Origin: Campylobacterales bacterium
Lineage (GTDB): Bacteria > Campylobacterota > Campylobacteria > Campylobacterales > QNZT01
Direction of reading: 5' to 3'
Length of the DNA stretch: 8,767 nt
Assembly (NCBI GenBank): GCA_027056215.1
Contig: JALULO010000180.1
Span: 1-8,767 of the forward strand
This document shows positions 1 through 6,795 of this stretch, piece after piece. Below the pieces are notes generated by a model. It made no database searches. It had not been told where the DNA came from and worked only from the letters and a program-made list of their open reading frames with translations. Within the stretch, counting starts at the first letter, position 1. Every line of letters starts with the position of its first letter. Both the position numbers and the translations under genes were made by a program.

Positions 1-1410
1 TTGCTGGGATATCGTATCCTTGCTTGCAAGTAGTTTTTGTATCTGCGTTTTTGCCTGAGCGTCTTGTTTTGAAACAGATTGTTTTATGTTTAAAAGGCTT
101 GCAGCAAGTGTTGCTGCTTTTGCAGTTGAAGCAGCAAGCTTATCCTGATAAGTGTGTTTACTTTTTTCCAATACAACTTTATCTTGTTGTAAAGACTTTT
201 GCAGTTTTGCTAGTGTACTTTTATCTTGCTGGATCTGTTGATCTTTTTGCTGAAGTACAGTTTTTTGCTCCTCTAAGCGTGCAAGCAATGTTGTTTTATC
301 CTCTTGTACTTGTTTAAGCGAAATATTGTTCTTTTCGAGTTTTTGCTTCATGTCTGAAAGTTTATGTTGTAGTGATTTATGCTCTCTTGTGATCTCTTTA
401 AGAGAGGTCTGGGATGTTGTTAACTGTTGTTTTAAGGAGTGCAATTTTGAAGCACTTTTTTTGCTTTGTTGTTCCATACTTTTTTTAATATCTTCTAATG
501 CCTTTACGGCATCAACAGTTTTTTCTTTTTGAATATTTACCAACTCCTGAGACTTTTCTGTATCACGTTTGGCTGAGGATAAAGCTTTTTCTTTTTCATC
601 TGTTAAGTGTCTGATAGCAATCTCTTGTTGACGTGAAAGTGCACTAACTTCTTTTTGTGATGATTTTAATTCATTGAATTTGCTTTCAAGTGTTGCATAT
701 GCATCATCGCTCTTTTCTAACTTTGTATGTAGTTTCTGATTTTCGCGTTTAGATTTCTCGATCATGTGAAGTGCATCATCTCTCTGTTTTTTTAACTTTT
801 TCAATGCTGTTTTAGAATCTTCTTTTACTGTGCCAAGTTGCTTCATCTTTTGTTGTGATTGTTTTAGAGATTCTTGCAATTTTTGTTCTGACTGCTGTTC
901 TTCTTTGAGTGTTCCCTTCGCTTCTGTCAGTTTTTGTTTGTTTTGTTTTAAAATCAACAACATCTCTTCTTTTTCTTTAAGAAGTTTTTGTATATCTCTT
1001 TTTTGTTGTTCTAAAAAAGTAAGGTCGTTTTTATGGGTTGTATTTGACTTTTCCAATTTTGAAGAGAGGATTTGATAATCATGTTGGATTTTTTGAAATT
1101 GTAATTCTGCTTTATTTTCATGCGTATCAACTGATTTTTGAGGACTTTTTTTCATCACAAGAGGTTGCTTTCGCATTTTTTGTACAATTTTTTCGTCTTT
1201 GATTGGTGTTTTAGACTCATGTTTGAAATAGATTGTTTTAGAATCTGGTTCAAGTACTTTGTGTACCTCTGTTTGTAACGGTTTTACCGCTTCCTTCTTG
1301 AGCGTTTCAATGTGTTTGTTTTGATGTGTTGTATCTGAACAACTTCTAAAAAACAATACCAAACCTGCTAATATAAGTAATAATAGAATAACTCTAACCA
1401 TCTGTGTCAT
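1..1410 (-). CDS. Membrane-anchored long coiled-coil protein, N-terminal 470 residues, runs off the left edge
   Basis: The minus-strand frame is open from an ATG at 1410 to base 1, giving 470 codons with no stop, so the C-terminus lies outside the window. AGGAGG (complement of 1417-1422) sits 6 nt before the ATG and fixes the start. Residues 5-21 (VRVILLLLILAGLVLFF) form one hydrophobic segment followed by RSCSD, which suggests a signal anchor with the rest in the periplasm. The cysteine at 24 has no convincing lipobox. Residues 25-90 are a charged linker. From 91 to 470 I find no proline, only two glycines (166 and 193) and dense K, E, Q, L and S in heptad-like order, typical of a very long coiled coil. 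Similar architecture occurs in envelope tethering proteins and OmpA- or SPOR-type proteins, but no such domain is visible here. Function unknown. It has its own promoter region and is probably separate from the upstream porin operon. Confidence 0.85.
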   Translation of the reverse strand, partial: MTQMVRVILLLLILAGLVLFFRSCSDTTHQNKHIETLKKEAVKPLQTEVHKVLEPDSKTIYFKHESKTPIKDEKIVQKMRKQPLVMKKSPQKSVDTHENKAELQFQKIQHDYQILSSKLEKSNTTHKNDLTFLEQQKRDIQKLLKEKEEMLLILKQNKQKLTEAKGTLKEEQQSEQKLQESLKQSQQKMKQLGTVKEDSKTALKKLKKQRDDALHMIEKSKRENQKLHTKLEKSDDAYATLESKFNELKSSQKEVSALSRQQEIAIRHLTDEKEKALSSAKRDTEKSQELVNIQKEKTVDAVKALEDIKKSMEQQSKKSASKLHSLKQQLTTSQTSLKEITREHKSLQHKLSDMKQKLEKNNISLKQVQEDKTTLLARLEEQKTVLQQKDQQIQQDKSTLAKLQKSLQQDKVVLEKSKHTYQDKLAASTAKAATLAASLLNIKQSVSKQDAQAKTQIQKLLASKDTISQQ

Positions 1411-1462
1411 ATATAACCTCCTAAAGTATTTGAAAAAATTATAGTTAAATATGACTGAAATC

Positions 1463-1489
1463 TTGATTATAACAAATTATTATAATCAA
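1463..1489. promoter_or_regulatory. Perfect 10-bp palindrome overlapping the putative promoter of the coiled-coil gene
   Basis: TTGATTATAA (1463-1472) and TTATAATCAA (1480-1489) are exact inverted repeats separated by 7 nt. On the minus strand each arm contains a TATAAT (complement of 1466-1471 and of 1479-1484), either of which could be the -10 of the gene starting at 1410. No good -35 is visible. A dimeric repressor bound here would cover the promoter, but AT-rich DNA also yields such palindromes by chance. Which regulator, if any, binds is unknown. Confidence 0.4.
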
Positions 1490-1516
1490 ATAAGGCTTTT
1501 ATATAAAAGGAAGTAA

Positions 1517-1560
1517 GGGGGTATCTCTAAAGAGCAACAAGGAGAGATACCCTTGTTGTT
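1517..1560 (-). terminator. Two interlocking stem-loops after the FadL gene, probable terminator
   Basis: GGGTATCTCT (1519-1528) pairs perfectly with AGAGATACCC (1543-1552), a 10-bp stem with a 14-nt loop. A second stem, CAACAAGG (1535-1542) with CCTTGTTG (1551-1558), encloses an 8-nt loop that is itself part of the first stem. The minus-strand transcript then reads CCTTACTTCCTTTTATAT, which is T-rich but lacks a long T run. The position, just beyond the FadL stop codon at 1571 and before the next promoter, fits a terminator. The weak T tract leaves intrinsic termination uncertain. Confidence 0.55.
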
Positions 1561-1570
1561 CTATATATTC

Positions 1571-2797
1571 TTAATAACTATACGAAACACCTACGGTAAC
1601 AAGTGTCGCACTTGCGTTATCAAAAGTTCCTTCTATAGCAAGAGGATTTGCCGTAGATCTTCCTTGTGAAACACTTCTCTTATCTTTTTTATCATATAAG
1701 ACACTAGCTCCAAAAGAGACAGATTTACTGTATTTATAATCAAATCCAGCAGAGTAGATGGTAGCATCAGAATCTGGTAATTCAAATCCAAGATATTTAC
1801 TATTTGCAGGATTCTCATCGAGTGCAAACCCACCCATCAAAGTTAATTTATTATTATAATGATGTGTTAAACCGATTCGATACGCATTTGTATCTTTCCA
1901 TTCCCTAAGCTTAGGATCATCAAAAGCAGCTTTTAAGGCCAAAGGAACATTGTCTTTAAACTCAAAATCAAGTGCTTTATATTTACTCCACATTGTTTTA
2001 TCATATTCAAGTTCTACCGTTGTTGCACCAAAGTCATAAGAGAGTGCAACAGCTGCAATGGCAGGAAGTGGTACTTCGACACTCGCCCCTCCATCATAAA
2101 GTTTGGTACCGCTGAGATATAGTTTAGCATTACCTTCATGATTGAGATCGACATTGGAGCGATAAGATGCTGCAAGATTAAGATTTTTAACAGGTTTATA
2201 CGTTAGTGCTACATTATATCCATACTCGGTAGTATCAGCTTCCATGTCCCTTTTAGCAGGAATACCAATGGCAGTAGCATCACTTTTAACAACACCTTTA
2301 CTATAAATGATTCTTGCACCTGCACCAACTGCAAATTGGTCAGTAATTTTATATGATAAAACTGGATTAAACTCTAAGATTTTAAGTGTAAACTCTTGGG
2401 ATACTGCTTTCGCATAGGGGCTACTCCATTTTTTAGATAGACCACCTGGTACTGTTAAAGAGAGTCCATAACGAAATCCATTATACTCTTGTGATGTGAA
2501 AAAGAGGTGAGGAATAACGATATTTTCTTTTTTAGATTCTGAGTTAAATGCTGGGTTTTGGGCATCTGTATATTTTATTTTAGCAAGTCCAACATATGTT
2601 AAAGCAGCAGTAATCTGATTTTTATCAGCATTAAAAGCCATATTTGCTGGGTTAAAATAGGCGCTATCTGCTCCATTTGCGTTGGCAAGATAAGCACCTC
2701 CTAGGGCTGTAGAGTTTGGTGATTGCTCTGGCAAGCGATAAGCACTGGCAAGTAGAATAGTGGCACTGAGGAGGGAAAGAGTGATAATTTTTTTCAT
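1571..2797 (-). CDS. FadL/OmpP1/TodX-family outer-membrane transport protein
   Basis: This 408-residue protein is a predicted outer-membrane beta-barrel for uptake of long-chain fatty acids or other hydrophobic compounds. Residues 1-19 are a signal peptide (MKKIITLSLL then SATILLASA) with likely cleavage before YRLPEQS. The mature N-terminus has the family plug signature: EQS near 24-26, ALGGAY near 31-36 and NPAN at 49-52. The remainder alternates hydrophobic and polar residues in barrel-strand style and ends in VGVSYSY, whose terminal aromatic residue is the usual outer-membrane assembly signal. Length fits the family, which is about 400-450 residues. I chose the ATG at 2797 over an in-frame ATG 11 codons upstream because AAGGAG lies 7 nt before it and the signal peptide begins there. 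The start overlaps the esterase stop by one base (TAATG), and the ribosome site lies inside the esterase's last codons, so the two are translationally coupled. The exact substrate cannot be read from the sequence. Confidence 0.92.
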   Translation of the reverse strand: MKKIITLSLLSATILLASAYRLPEQSPNSTALGGAYLANANGADSAYFNPANMAFNADKNQITAALTYVGLAKIKYTDAQNPAFNSESKKENIVIPHLFFTSQEYNGFRYGLSLTVPGGLSKKWSSPYAKAVSQEFTLKILEFNPVLSYKITDQFAVGAGARIIYSKGVVKSDATAIGIPAKRDMEADTTEYGYNVALTYKPVKNLNLAASYRSNVDLNHEGNAKLYLSGTKLYDGGASVEVPLPAIAAVALSYDFGATTVELEYDKTMWSKYKALDFEFKDNVPLALKAAFDDPKLREWKDTNAYRIGLTHHYNNKLTLMGGFALDENPANSKYLGFELPDSDATIYSAGFDYKYSKSVSFGASVLYDKKDKRSVSQGRSTANPLAIEGTFDNASATLVTVGVSYSY

Positions 2798-4113
2798 TAT
2801 TTTTCTCCTTTTCGAATTTGGGCAAACCATGGGATTACTTTACTGTATGCAACTGGTGCACAGTTTCCGTGGACTGTTTCTTGTTTGGTCACATCGGCGG
2901 TGACACCTTCGATGGGTACTAGTTCGACGGATTTAGCTCCCTGTTTGGTAAATGCCTGATAGGCAATCTGGCTCATCGCATAGGGGATAATCTCATCGTT
3001 GGTGCAGTGCAGCAGTTTCATCGGCACAGCGGGCTTCCAGTTTATGGGTGAGTTTTCAATAAAATGTTTGCGAAGTGGATCGTTTGGATCGTTTTGATAA
3101 TCGCTCATAAAACTTGCTTTGAAAAGTTTGTCTGGTGCTTGATCAGAAGGATTTCCGCTGAGTATATTGGGTAGGGAAACATAGGCAACAGTAGCGTTAT
3201 GCTCACCATCAAAAACGGTTTTAACGACAGGTAAATATTTGTCCACGATAATATCTGAGAGTTTTACATCATCATAAGTATCACTGTAAGCTTTGATCAC
3301 ATACGCTAAATAGGGAGGAAATGCCATTACAGGTTGAGAGAAGACACCCAAACCAATCTTTTCTAGATCATATGGGCCAGCCATCGGTGCAACTGCCATC
3401 AAGTGTATTTCTGGGTGATGCTCCTGAATCTCTTTTGCAGCTGCCATGGTCGCGTAGCCACCTTCAGAGTAACCAGATAGAAATACCTGTCCATTGATCG
3501 GAAGACCTGCTTTGTTAGCAAATGCGATTGCCGCTTCAATCATATCGACTGTACTGTTTGCCAGTGGTTTTTCGAGTATGAATGGATGTGAAACATTGGA
3601 ATCTCCATATCCTGGATAGTCGGGTTGTACGGTCATAAAACCTGCTACACCGCTGAACATGGTAGCAAGTGCATTGGGTCGGTGGGTGGCAAGTGCTTCC
3701 GCTGTCGGCGCTTCCGCTTTAGTGAAGATAGTACCGTGTTGATCTGAAACGATCGAGAGAGAAAAGTTACTTCCATTATTATCTTTTTTATATGCCGCCA
3801 TAAATTGAGGCGTGATTGCTGGAATGGTAATCAATCCCGAAGCGACAATCTCTTTGCCGTGCGCATCTGTTGTTTTGTAATTAATTTTATACGATTTGAT
3901 GCCTAGCAGAGCTTGTTGACCAGCGCCTTGTGCATTTAGACCAGCTTGAATCGCTGCTTTGGGAACATCTACAATGGGTTTAAATGTCTCCTGTGAAAGA
4001 ATCAGGTTTGACCCGACAACATTTTTATTTTCATTGTCATAGCCTCCACATCCACTGAGTAGTGTCAGTGCTACGACACCCGAAATGAGTGTGAGCTTTA
4101 TTTCTTTAACCAT
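2797..4113 (-). CDS. Alpha/beta-hydrolase lipoprotein, secretory-lipase-like esterase
   Basis: The protein has 438 residues. A lipoprotein signal peptide ends in LLSGC with the lipidated cysteine at 22, so the enzyme should be membrane-anchored outside the cytoplasm. A flexible stretch leads into an alpha/beta-hydrolase core: YKINYKT at 75-81 and SGLITIPA at 92-99 (first strands), PDYPGYGDS at 164-172, and the nucleophile elbow GYSEGG with Ser216. Likely partners are Asp373 (in HCTNDEIIPY) and His415 (in ETVHGNC), giving a complete Ser-Asp-His triad. The layout resembles secretory lipases (LIP family) and related bacterial esterases. Exact substrate is unknown: triglyceride, wax or polyester fragments are all possible. 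AAAGGAGGC (complement of 4117-4125) precedes the ATG at 4113. The gene overlaps the FadL stop-start junction downstream, which suggests that products released at the cell surface or in the periplasm are moved by FadL. Confidence 0.88.
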   Translation of the reverse strand: MVKEIKLTLISGVVALTLLSGCGGYDNENKNVVGSNLILSQETFKPIVDVPKAAIQAGLNAQGAGQQALLGIKSYKINYKTTDAHGKEIVASGLITIPAITPQFMAAYKKDNNGSNFSLSIVSDQHGTIFTKAEAPTAEALATHRPNALATMFSGVAGFMTVQPDYPGYGDSNVSHPFILEKPLANSTVDMIEAAIAFANKAGLPINGQVFLSGYSEGGYATMAAAKEIQEHHPEIHLMAVAPMAGPYDLEKIGLGVFSQPVMAFPPYLAYVIKAYSDTYDDVKLSDIIVDKYLPVVKTVFDGEHNATVAYVSLPNILSGNPSDQAPDKLFKASFMSDYQNDPNDPLRKHFIENSPINWKPAVPMKLLHCTNDEIIPYAMSQIAYQAFTKQGAKSVELVPIEGVTADVTKQETVHGNCAPVAYSKVIPWFAQIRKGEK

Positions 4114-4141
4114 ATAGCCTCCTTTAAATTTGACTTTTATA

Positions 4142-4147
4142 ATTATA
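4142..4147 (-). promoter_or_regulatory. Putative -10 element for the esterase-FadL operon
   Basis: TATAAT on the minus strand lies about 29 nt before the esterase ATG, in the short gap after murF. No TTGACA-like -35 is present at the usual distance, as is common in Campylobacterota promoters. It would give a leader of roughly 20 nt containing the strong ribosome site. Read-through from murF is an alternative, since no terminator hairpin is visible between the genes. Confidence 0.4.
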
Positions 4148-4178
4148 GGTAATATATGGTTAAATTATTACATTTTCA

Positions 4179-5621
4179 TTACATAAACGTTGGAGCATCG
4201 TTGGAGAAGAGTATCAAATCTCCTGCCCGTGTCTCTTTTGCCAAGATCTCTTCGAGTTTACTTTTGTCTCTTAAAATCACTTTTTTTGCCTTTTTGATAT
4301 GGGTTGCTAAAATTTGCGCATTGGTAGAACCTGTGATGATAACGGTATCAAAAACTGTATCTATCTTTTGGGCTAGTTTGATATTTGTTTCATCATCACT
4401 TTCAACGATGCCTGGAGTGATGAGAATTTTTGGACCTTGAAATGTATTTGCCAAATCATATGATGCACACATACCTTCAAAATTGCCGTTGAAACTATCA
4501 TCTATGATTAGTTTACCGCCGGCTTCTATCTTTTGCAGACGATGTTCAACACCTTGTAGTTTAGAGACTGCTTTTTTGATCGTATCTAGATCAAGACCAA
4601 GTTTGTGTGCTACTAAGATAGCCGCTGTGATGTTAACGGCATTAAATGCACCAAGAAGCGGTGCATTTAAATGCTCTTTTTTGCCATCGAGTAAAAGATC
4701 AAATGATATACCATCAAGTGTGGCGTTGATATTGTGGATATTTGAGCCGTATAGTATAACTTGTTCATTTGGTTTTACATTTGCACTTTCATGTACAAAT
4801 GCAATTTTTAACTTCTCAGAGTGGAGTATCTCCATCTTTGTATTTCGTATGTTTTCAAGTGTTTTAAAATACTCAATATGTTGGGGACCAATATTGCCCA
4901 CAATCGCATAATCATGGTGTAAAAACTTAGCTATCTCATCAATATCTCCACGCTCTCTTGCCCCAGCTTCTGCGATATATATCTTTGTTTGGGGTGGTAA
5001 ATCATCATTGACATCTTTCATCAAACCGCCAAGTGTATTGACACTGCGTGGTGTCATATACGTGTTAAAATGAGAAGAGAGGATTTGATATAAAAAGTTT
5101 TTGATACTTGTTTTTCCATAACTGGCTGTGATAGCAACAATCTGTAAATCTTTCATACTTGCTAACTTTTTGCGTGCCTCTTTTTTAAATCCCAAAAAGA
5201 GCATCTTCTCAAAAAGATAACTCGCAAGCAGTGCAAACAGAAGTGGGAGTATGACACCATAAAGATGACATGATTTGCTACTAAGGCAAAGCGCATCTTC
5301 GATCAAGATTGCAAACACTAAAAAGAGAAAAAAACGTTTAACACGAGCAGTTACTACCAGTTTTTTATCTATCTTTTTATACCAAAGATAAAGAGCAGGT
5401 AAAAAGCCGGCATAAAAATAGATCCAGAAATATTTTCCTGTTGTATAATAAGCCAGTACAGGGACTAAGAAATAGAGTAGATGCCAGATATATTTTTTAT
5501 GACGAAATAAAACCCGTTCTAGTTTATAACTATACCATTGCATATTTAGGATCAAGTACCAACCAAGTGTTAGTGTTAACAAAAGGTGTGAGATGAGTAT
5601 AAAGATTTGAAAACTATGCAT
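4179..5621 (-). CDS. murF: MurF, UDP-MurNAc-tripeptide--D-Ala-D-Ala ligase with N-terminal membrane segments
   Basis: The protein (480 residues) adds D-Ala-D-Ala to UDP-MurNAc-tripeptide, the last cytoplasmic step of the peptidoglycan precursor, using ATP. The ligase core starts near residue 158. The P-loop reads ITASYGKTS (164-172, Lys170). Further Mur-ligase landmarks are TPRSVNTLGG (190-199), EAGARERGDI (218-227), GNIGPQHIE (242-250), TKMEI (261-265), GAFNAVN (324-330), EHRLQ (359-363) and DDSFNGN (374-380). Residues 1-140 contain about four or five hydrophobic segments (near 4-25, 44-59, 64-80, 96-112 and 120-138) in place of the usual soluble MurF N-terminal domain. From memory, Campylobacterota MurFs are of this type, which would hold the enzyme at the inner membrane. 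The start is supported by AGAGGA 5 nt upstream and by an 8-bp overlap with the preceding hydrolase gene. Confidence 0.93.
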   Translation of the reverse strand: MHSFQIFILISHLLLTLTLGWYLILNMQWYSYKLERVLFRHKKYIWHLLYFLVPVLAYYTTGKYFWIYFYAGFLPALYLWYKKIDKKLVVTARVKRFFLFLVFAILIEDALCLSSKSCHLYGVILPLLFALLASYLFEKMLFLGFKKEARKKLASMKDLQIVAITASYGKTSIKNFLYQILSSHFNTYMTPRSVNTLGGLMKDVNDDLPPQTKIYIAEAGARERGDIDEIAKFLHHDYAIVGNIGPQHIEYFKTLENIRNTKMEILHSEKLKIAFVHESANVKPNEQVILYGSNIHNINATLDGISFDLLLDGKKEHLNAPLLGAFNAVNITAAILVAHKLGLDLDTIKKAVSKLQGVEHRLQKIEAGGKLIIDDSFNGNFEGMCASYDLANTFQGPKILITPGIVESDDETNIKLAQKIDTVFDTVIITGSTNAQILATHIKKAKKVILRDKSKLEEILAKETRAGDLILFSNDAPTFM

Positions 5622-6336
5622 AAAATTCCTCTGTGATGATATCGCCGATTGTTTGGGCGTGTTGTGTAAAGAAAAAGTGATTACCTTCCATAGGGTAAAA
5701 TGTACTTTGTGTGATCAGTTCATGTATTTTTTCCCCACTTGAAAGGGGTGTGGCAGTATCAGATTTCCCCCAAAAGAGTAGGGCTTTGGTGTTATAACTT
5801 TGGAAAATATTAGAAAAATCTTCATCTACAACATTTTTAAACGTTTCATACATATTTTGTGACATGCCTTTTACATCATCGGAGGCGAAGAGAGATCGCA
5901 GTTTTCCAAAGCCTAGATTTTTAAAAAGTTTAAAAAGGGCTATTTTTAGTTTTACATCCAAAGGTTTTTGGGGTTTTATTCCCGCTGAACTTAGCAGTAC
6001 CAAAAGATTTGGTTGTAATAGTGTCGCAACTTTACCACCAAAAGAGTGCCCCATGATTATATCGTTCTTTAATTGTGTAGTTTCCATAAAGCGTGCGATA
6101 ATATTTTTGTAATCCATAGTTGTTAAAACCGAATCATTGGGGCTTTTCCCAAATCCTGGCATATCGATATAGATCTGTTTAAAGTGTTTCAATGTTTTTG
6201 AAAATGCACCTTTCATGATCTCTTTATTGCTTCCCCAACCATGCAAAACGATCACGTGATCTTTCATACTAGGGTTAAGTATCTCATAATAAATAGGGTA
6301 GGTAGAACCGTTATAGTGTATCTCTTTTACTGCCAT
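5614..6336 (-). CDS. Alpha/beta-hydrolase fold protein encoded with murF
   Basis: This cytoplasmic protein has 240 residues and no signal peptide. It carries VIVLHGWGSN (28-37, oxyanion region), DMPGFGKS (58-65), the nucleophile elbow GHSFGG with Ser98, and likely Asp193 (in GKSDTATPL) and His220 (in EGNHFFF), so the triad looks complete. It belongs to the broad family often annotated as 2-hydroxy-6-oxohepta-2,4-dienoate hydrolase, but nothing here indicates aromatic degradation. Its 8-bp overlap with murF argues for a cell-wall or housekeeping role. I recall the same neighbour order in Helicobacter pylori and Campylobacter jejuni, where its function is also unclear. The start is the ATG at 6336. 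Only a weak AAGG lies about 14 nt upstream, so initiation is less certain. Its promoter must share the 33-bp divergent gap with the small gene at 6370. Confidence 0.88.
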   Translation of the reverse strand: MAVKEIHYNGSTYPIYYEILNPSMKDHVIVLHGWGSNKEIMKGAFSKTLKHFKQIYIDMPGFGKSPNDSVLTTMDYKNIIARFMETTQLKNDIIMGHSFGGKVATLLQPNLLVLLSSAGIKPQKPLDVKLKIALFKLFKNLGFGKLRSLFASDDVKGMSQNMYETFKNVVDEDFSNIFQSYNTKALLFWGKSDTATPLSSGEKIHELITQSTFYPMEGNHFFFTQHAQTIGDIITEEFYA

Positions 6337-6369
6337 GTAATATTTATTGACCTTTTTGTATAATAAATT
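6337..6369. promoter_or_regulatory. 33-bp divergent promoter region; plus-strand -10 places transcription start at the ATG
   Basis: Two genes point away from each other across this gap. On the plus strand TATAAT (6359-6364) ends 5 nt before the ATG at 6370, so transcription should begin at or next to that ATG. No ribosome-binding site precedes it, which suggests a leaderless mRNA. On the minus strand the same AT-rich stretch offers TATTAT-like -10 sequences for the hydrolase-murF operon. TTGACC at 6347-6352 is only 6 nt from TATAAT, too close to act as its -35. Confidence 0.5.
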
Positions 6370-6741
6370 ATGGATGATTTTACAAAAACAAAGCTTATTA
6401 ACAATCTAATTGATCTTGTATCTCATTTTTATGAGTTAAAACATAAAGAGGGTACAGCCAAACAAGTACGTTACTTGAAGGGTTTTAGTGAAGGTATTGC
6501 ATTTACACTTGTGGAAGCAAATGCGTTACAAGAAAAAGAGGCAAAAACTATTTTAAAGGGCTTGGGCAAAAAAAGAGAGTATACCAAACCTAAAGTATCT
6601 GTAAAAGAGGAGATGCCCATGGTCACGGAGGAAAAAAATACCCAAGAGCCTTCAATCTTTGAACAAGAGTATGATCTTCCGACAGATGGTTTGGATGTAC
6701 CAACGATTTTTAGGAAACATAGTAATAAAAAAGAGTTATGA
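6370..6741 (+). CDS. Small helical protein of unknown function with an FtsZ-tail-like C-terminus
   Basis: The protein has 123 residues and I do not recognise the family. Residues 3-65 look like a compact helical domain, with helices near 5-24, 28-49 and 53-64. Residues 66-105 are charged and proline-containing, probably a disordered linker. The C-terminus contains GLDVPTIFRKHSNK (107-120), which resembles the conserved C-terminal peptide of FtsZ (LDIPAFLRKQ in E. coli): Leu-Asp, Pro and Arg-Lys fall at matching positions. That peptide is what FtsA, ZipA, MinC and other division factors bind. A division-related role is inference from this match and from the divergent neighbour murF. The start at 6370 lacks a ribosome site and is probably leaderless. 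The TGA stop overlaps another ATG (ATGA at 6738-6741). Confidence 0.75.
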   Translation: MDDFTKTKLINNLIDLVSHFYELKHKEGTAKQVRYLKGFSEGIAFTLVEANALQEKEAKTILKGLGKKREYTKPKVSVKEEMPMVTEEKNTQEPSIFEQEYDLPTDGLDVPTIFRKHSNKKEL

Positions 6742-6767
6742 AAAAAAGGTTAAATATTGGTATCTAA
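6738..6767 (+). other. Nine-codon reading frame overlapping the preceding stop (ATGA)
   Basis: An ATG sharing bases with the TGA of the upstream gene opens MKKRLNIGI followed by TAA. The basic, then hydrophobic start looks like the beginning of a longer gene. It could be a coupled leader peptide, the stub of a deleted downstream gene, or chance. No ribosome site of its own is evident. Confidence 0.2.
6758..6766 (+). promoter_or_regulatory. Possible extended -10 promoter for the thioredoxin-fold gene
   Basis: TGG followed by TATCTA matches a TGn-type extended -10. Transcription would start near 6773 and leave a short leader carrying the AAGGAG ribosome site at 6785-6790. No matching -35 is seen. 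Read-through from the gene ending at 6741 is an alternative, as no terminator hairpin separates them. Confidence 0.3.
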
Positions 6768-6795
6768 TTTTTGACACTGCAATTAAGGAGCTTAT

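Noticed and set aside
24..1075. Plus-strand open frames at 24-317, 326-532 and 830-1075
   Set aside because: They are Phe/Leu/Cys-rich antisense shadows of the minus-strand coiled-coil gene, whose frame is open through all 470 codons and starts with a strong ribosome site.
1633..1833. Minus-strand 66-codon frame inside the FadL gene
   Set aside because: Shifted-frame shadow of the FadL coding sequence.
4156..4911. Plus-strand frames at 4156-4440 and 4483-4911
   Set aside because: They lie antisense within or across the end of murF, with no family resemblance and no ribosome site.
5864..6112. Plus-strand frame inside the hydrolase gene
   Set aside because: Antisense to a hydrolase with complete catalytic motifs; no independent support.
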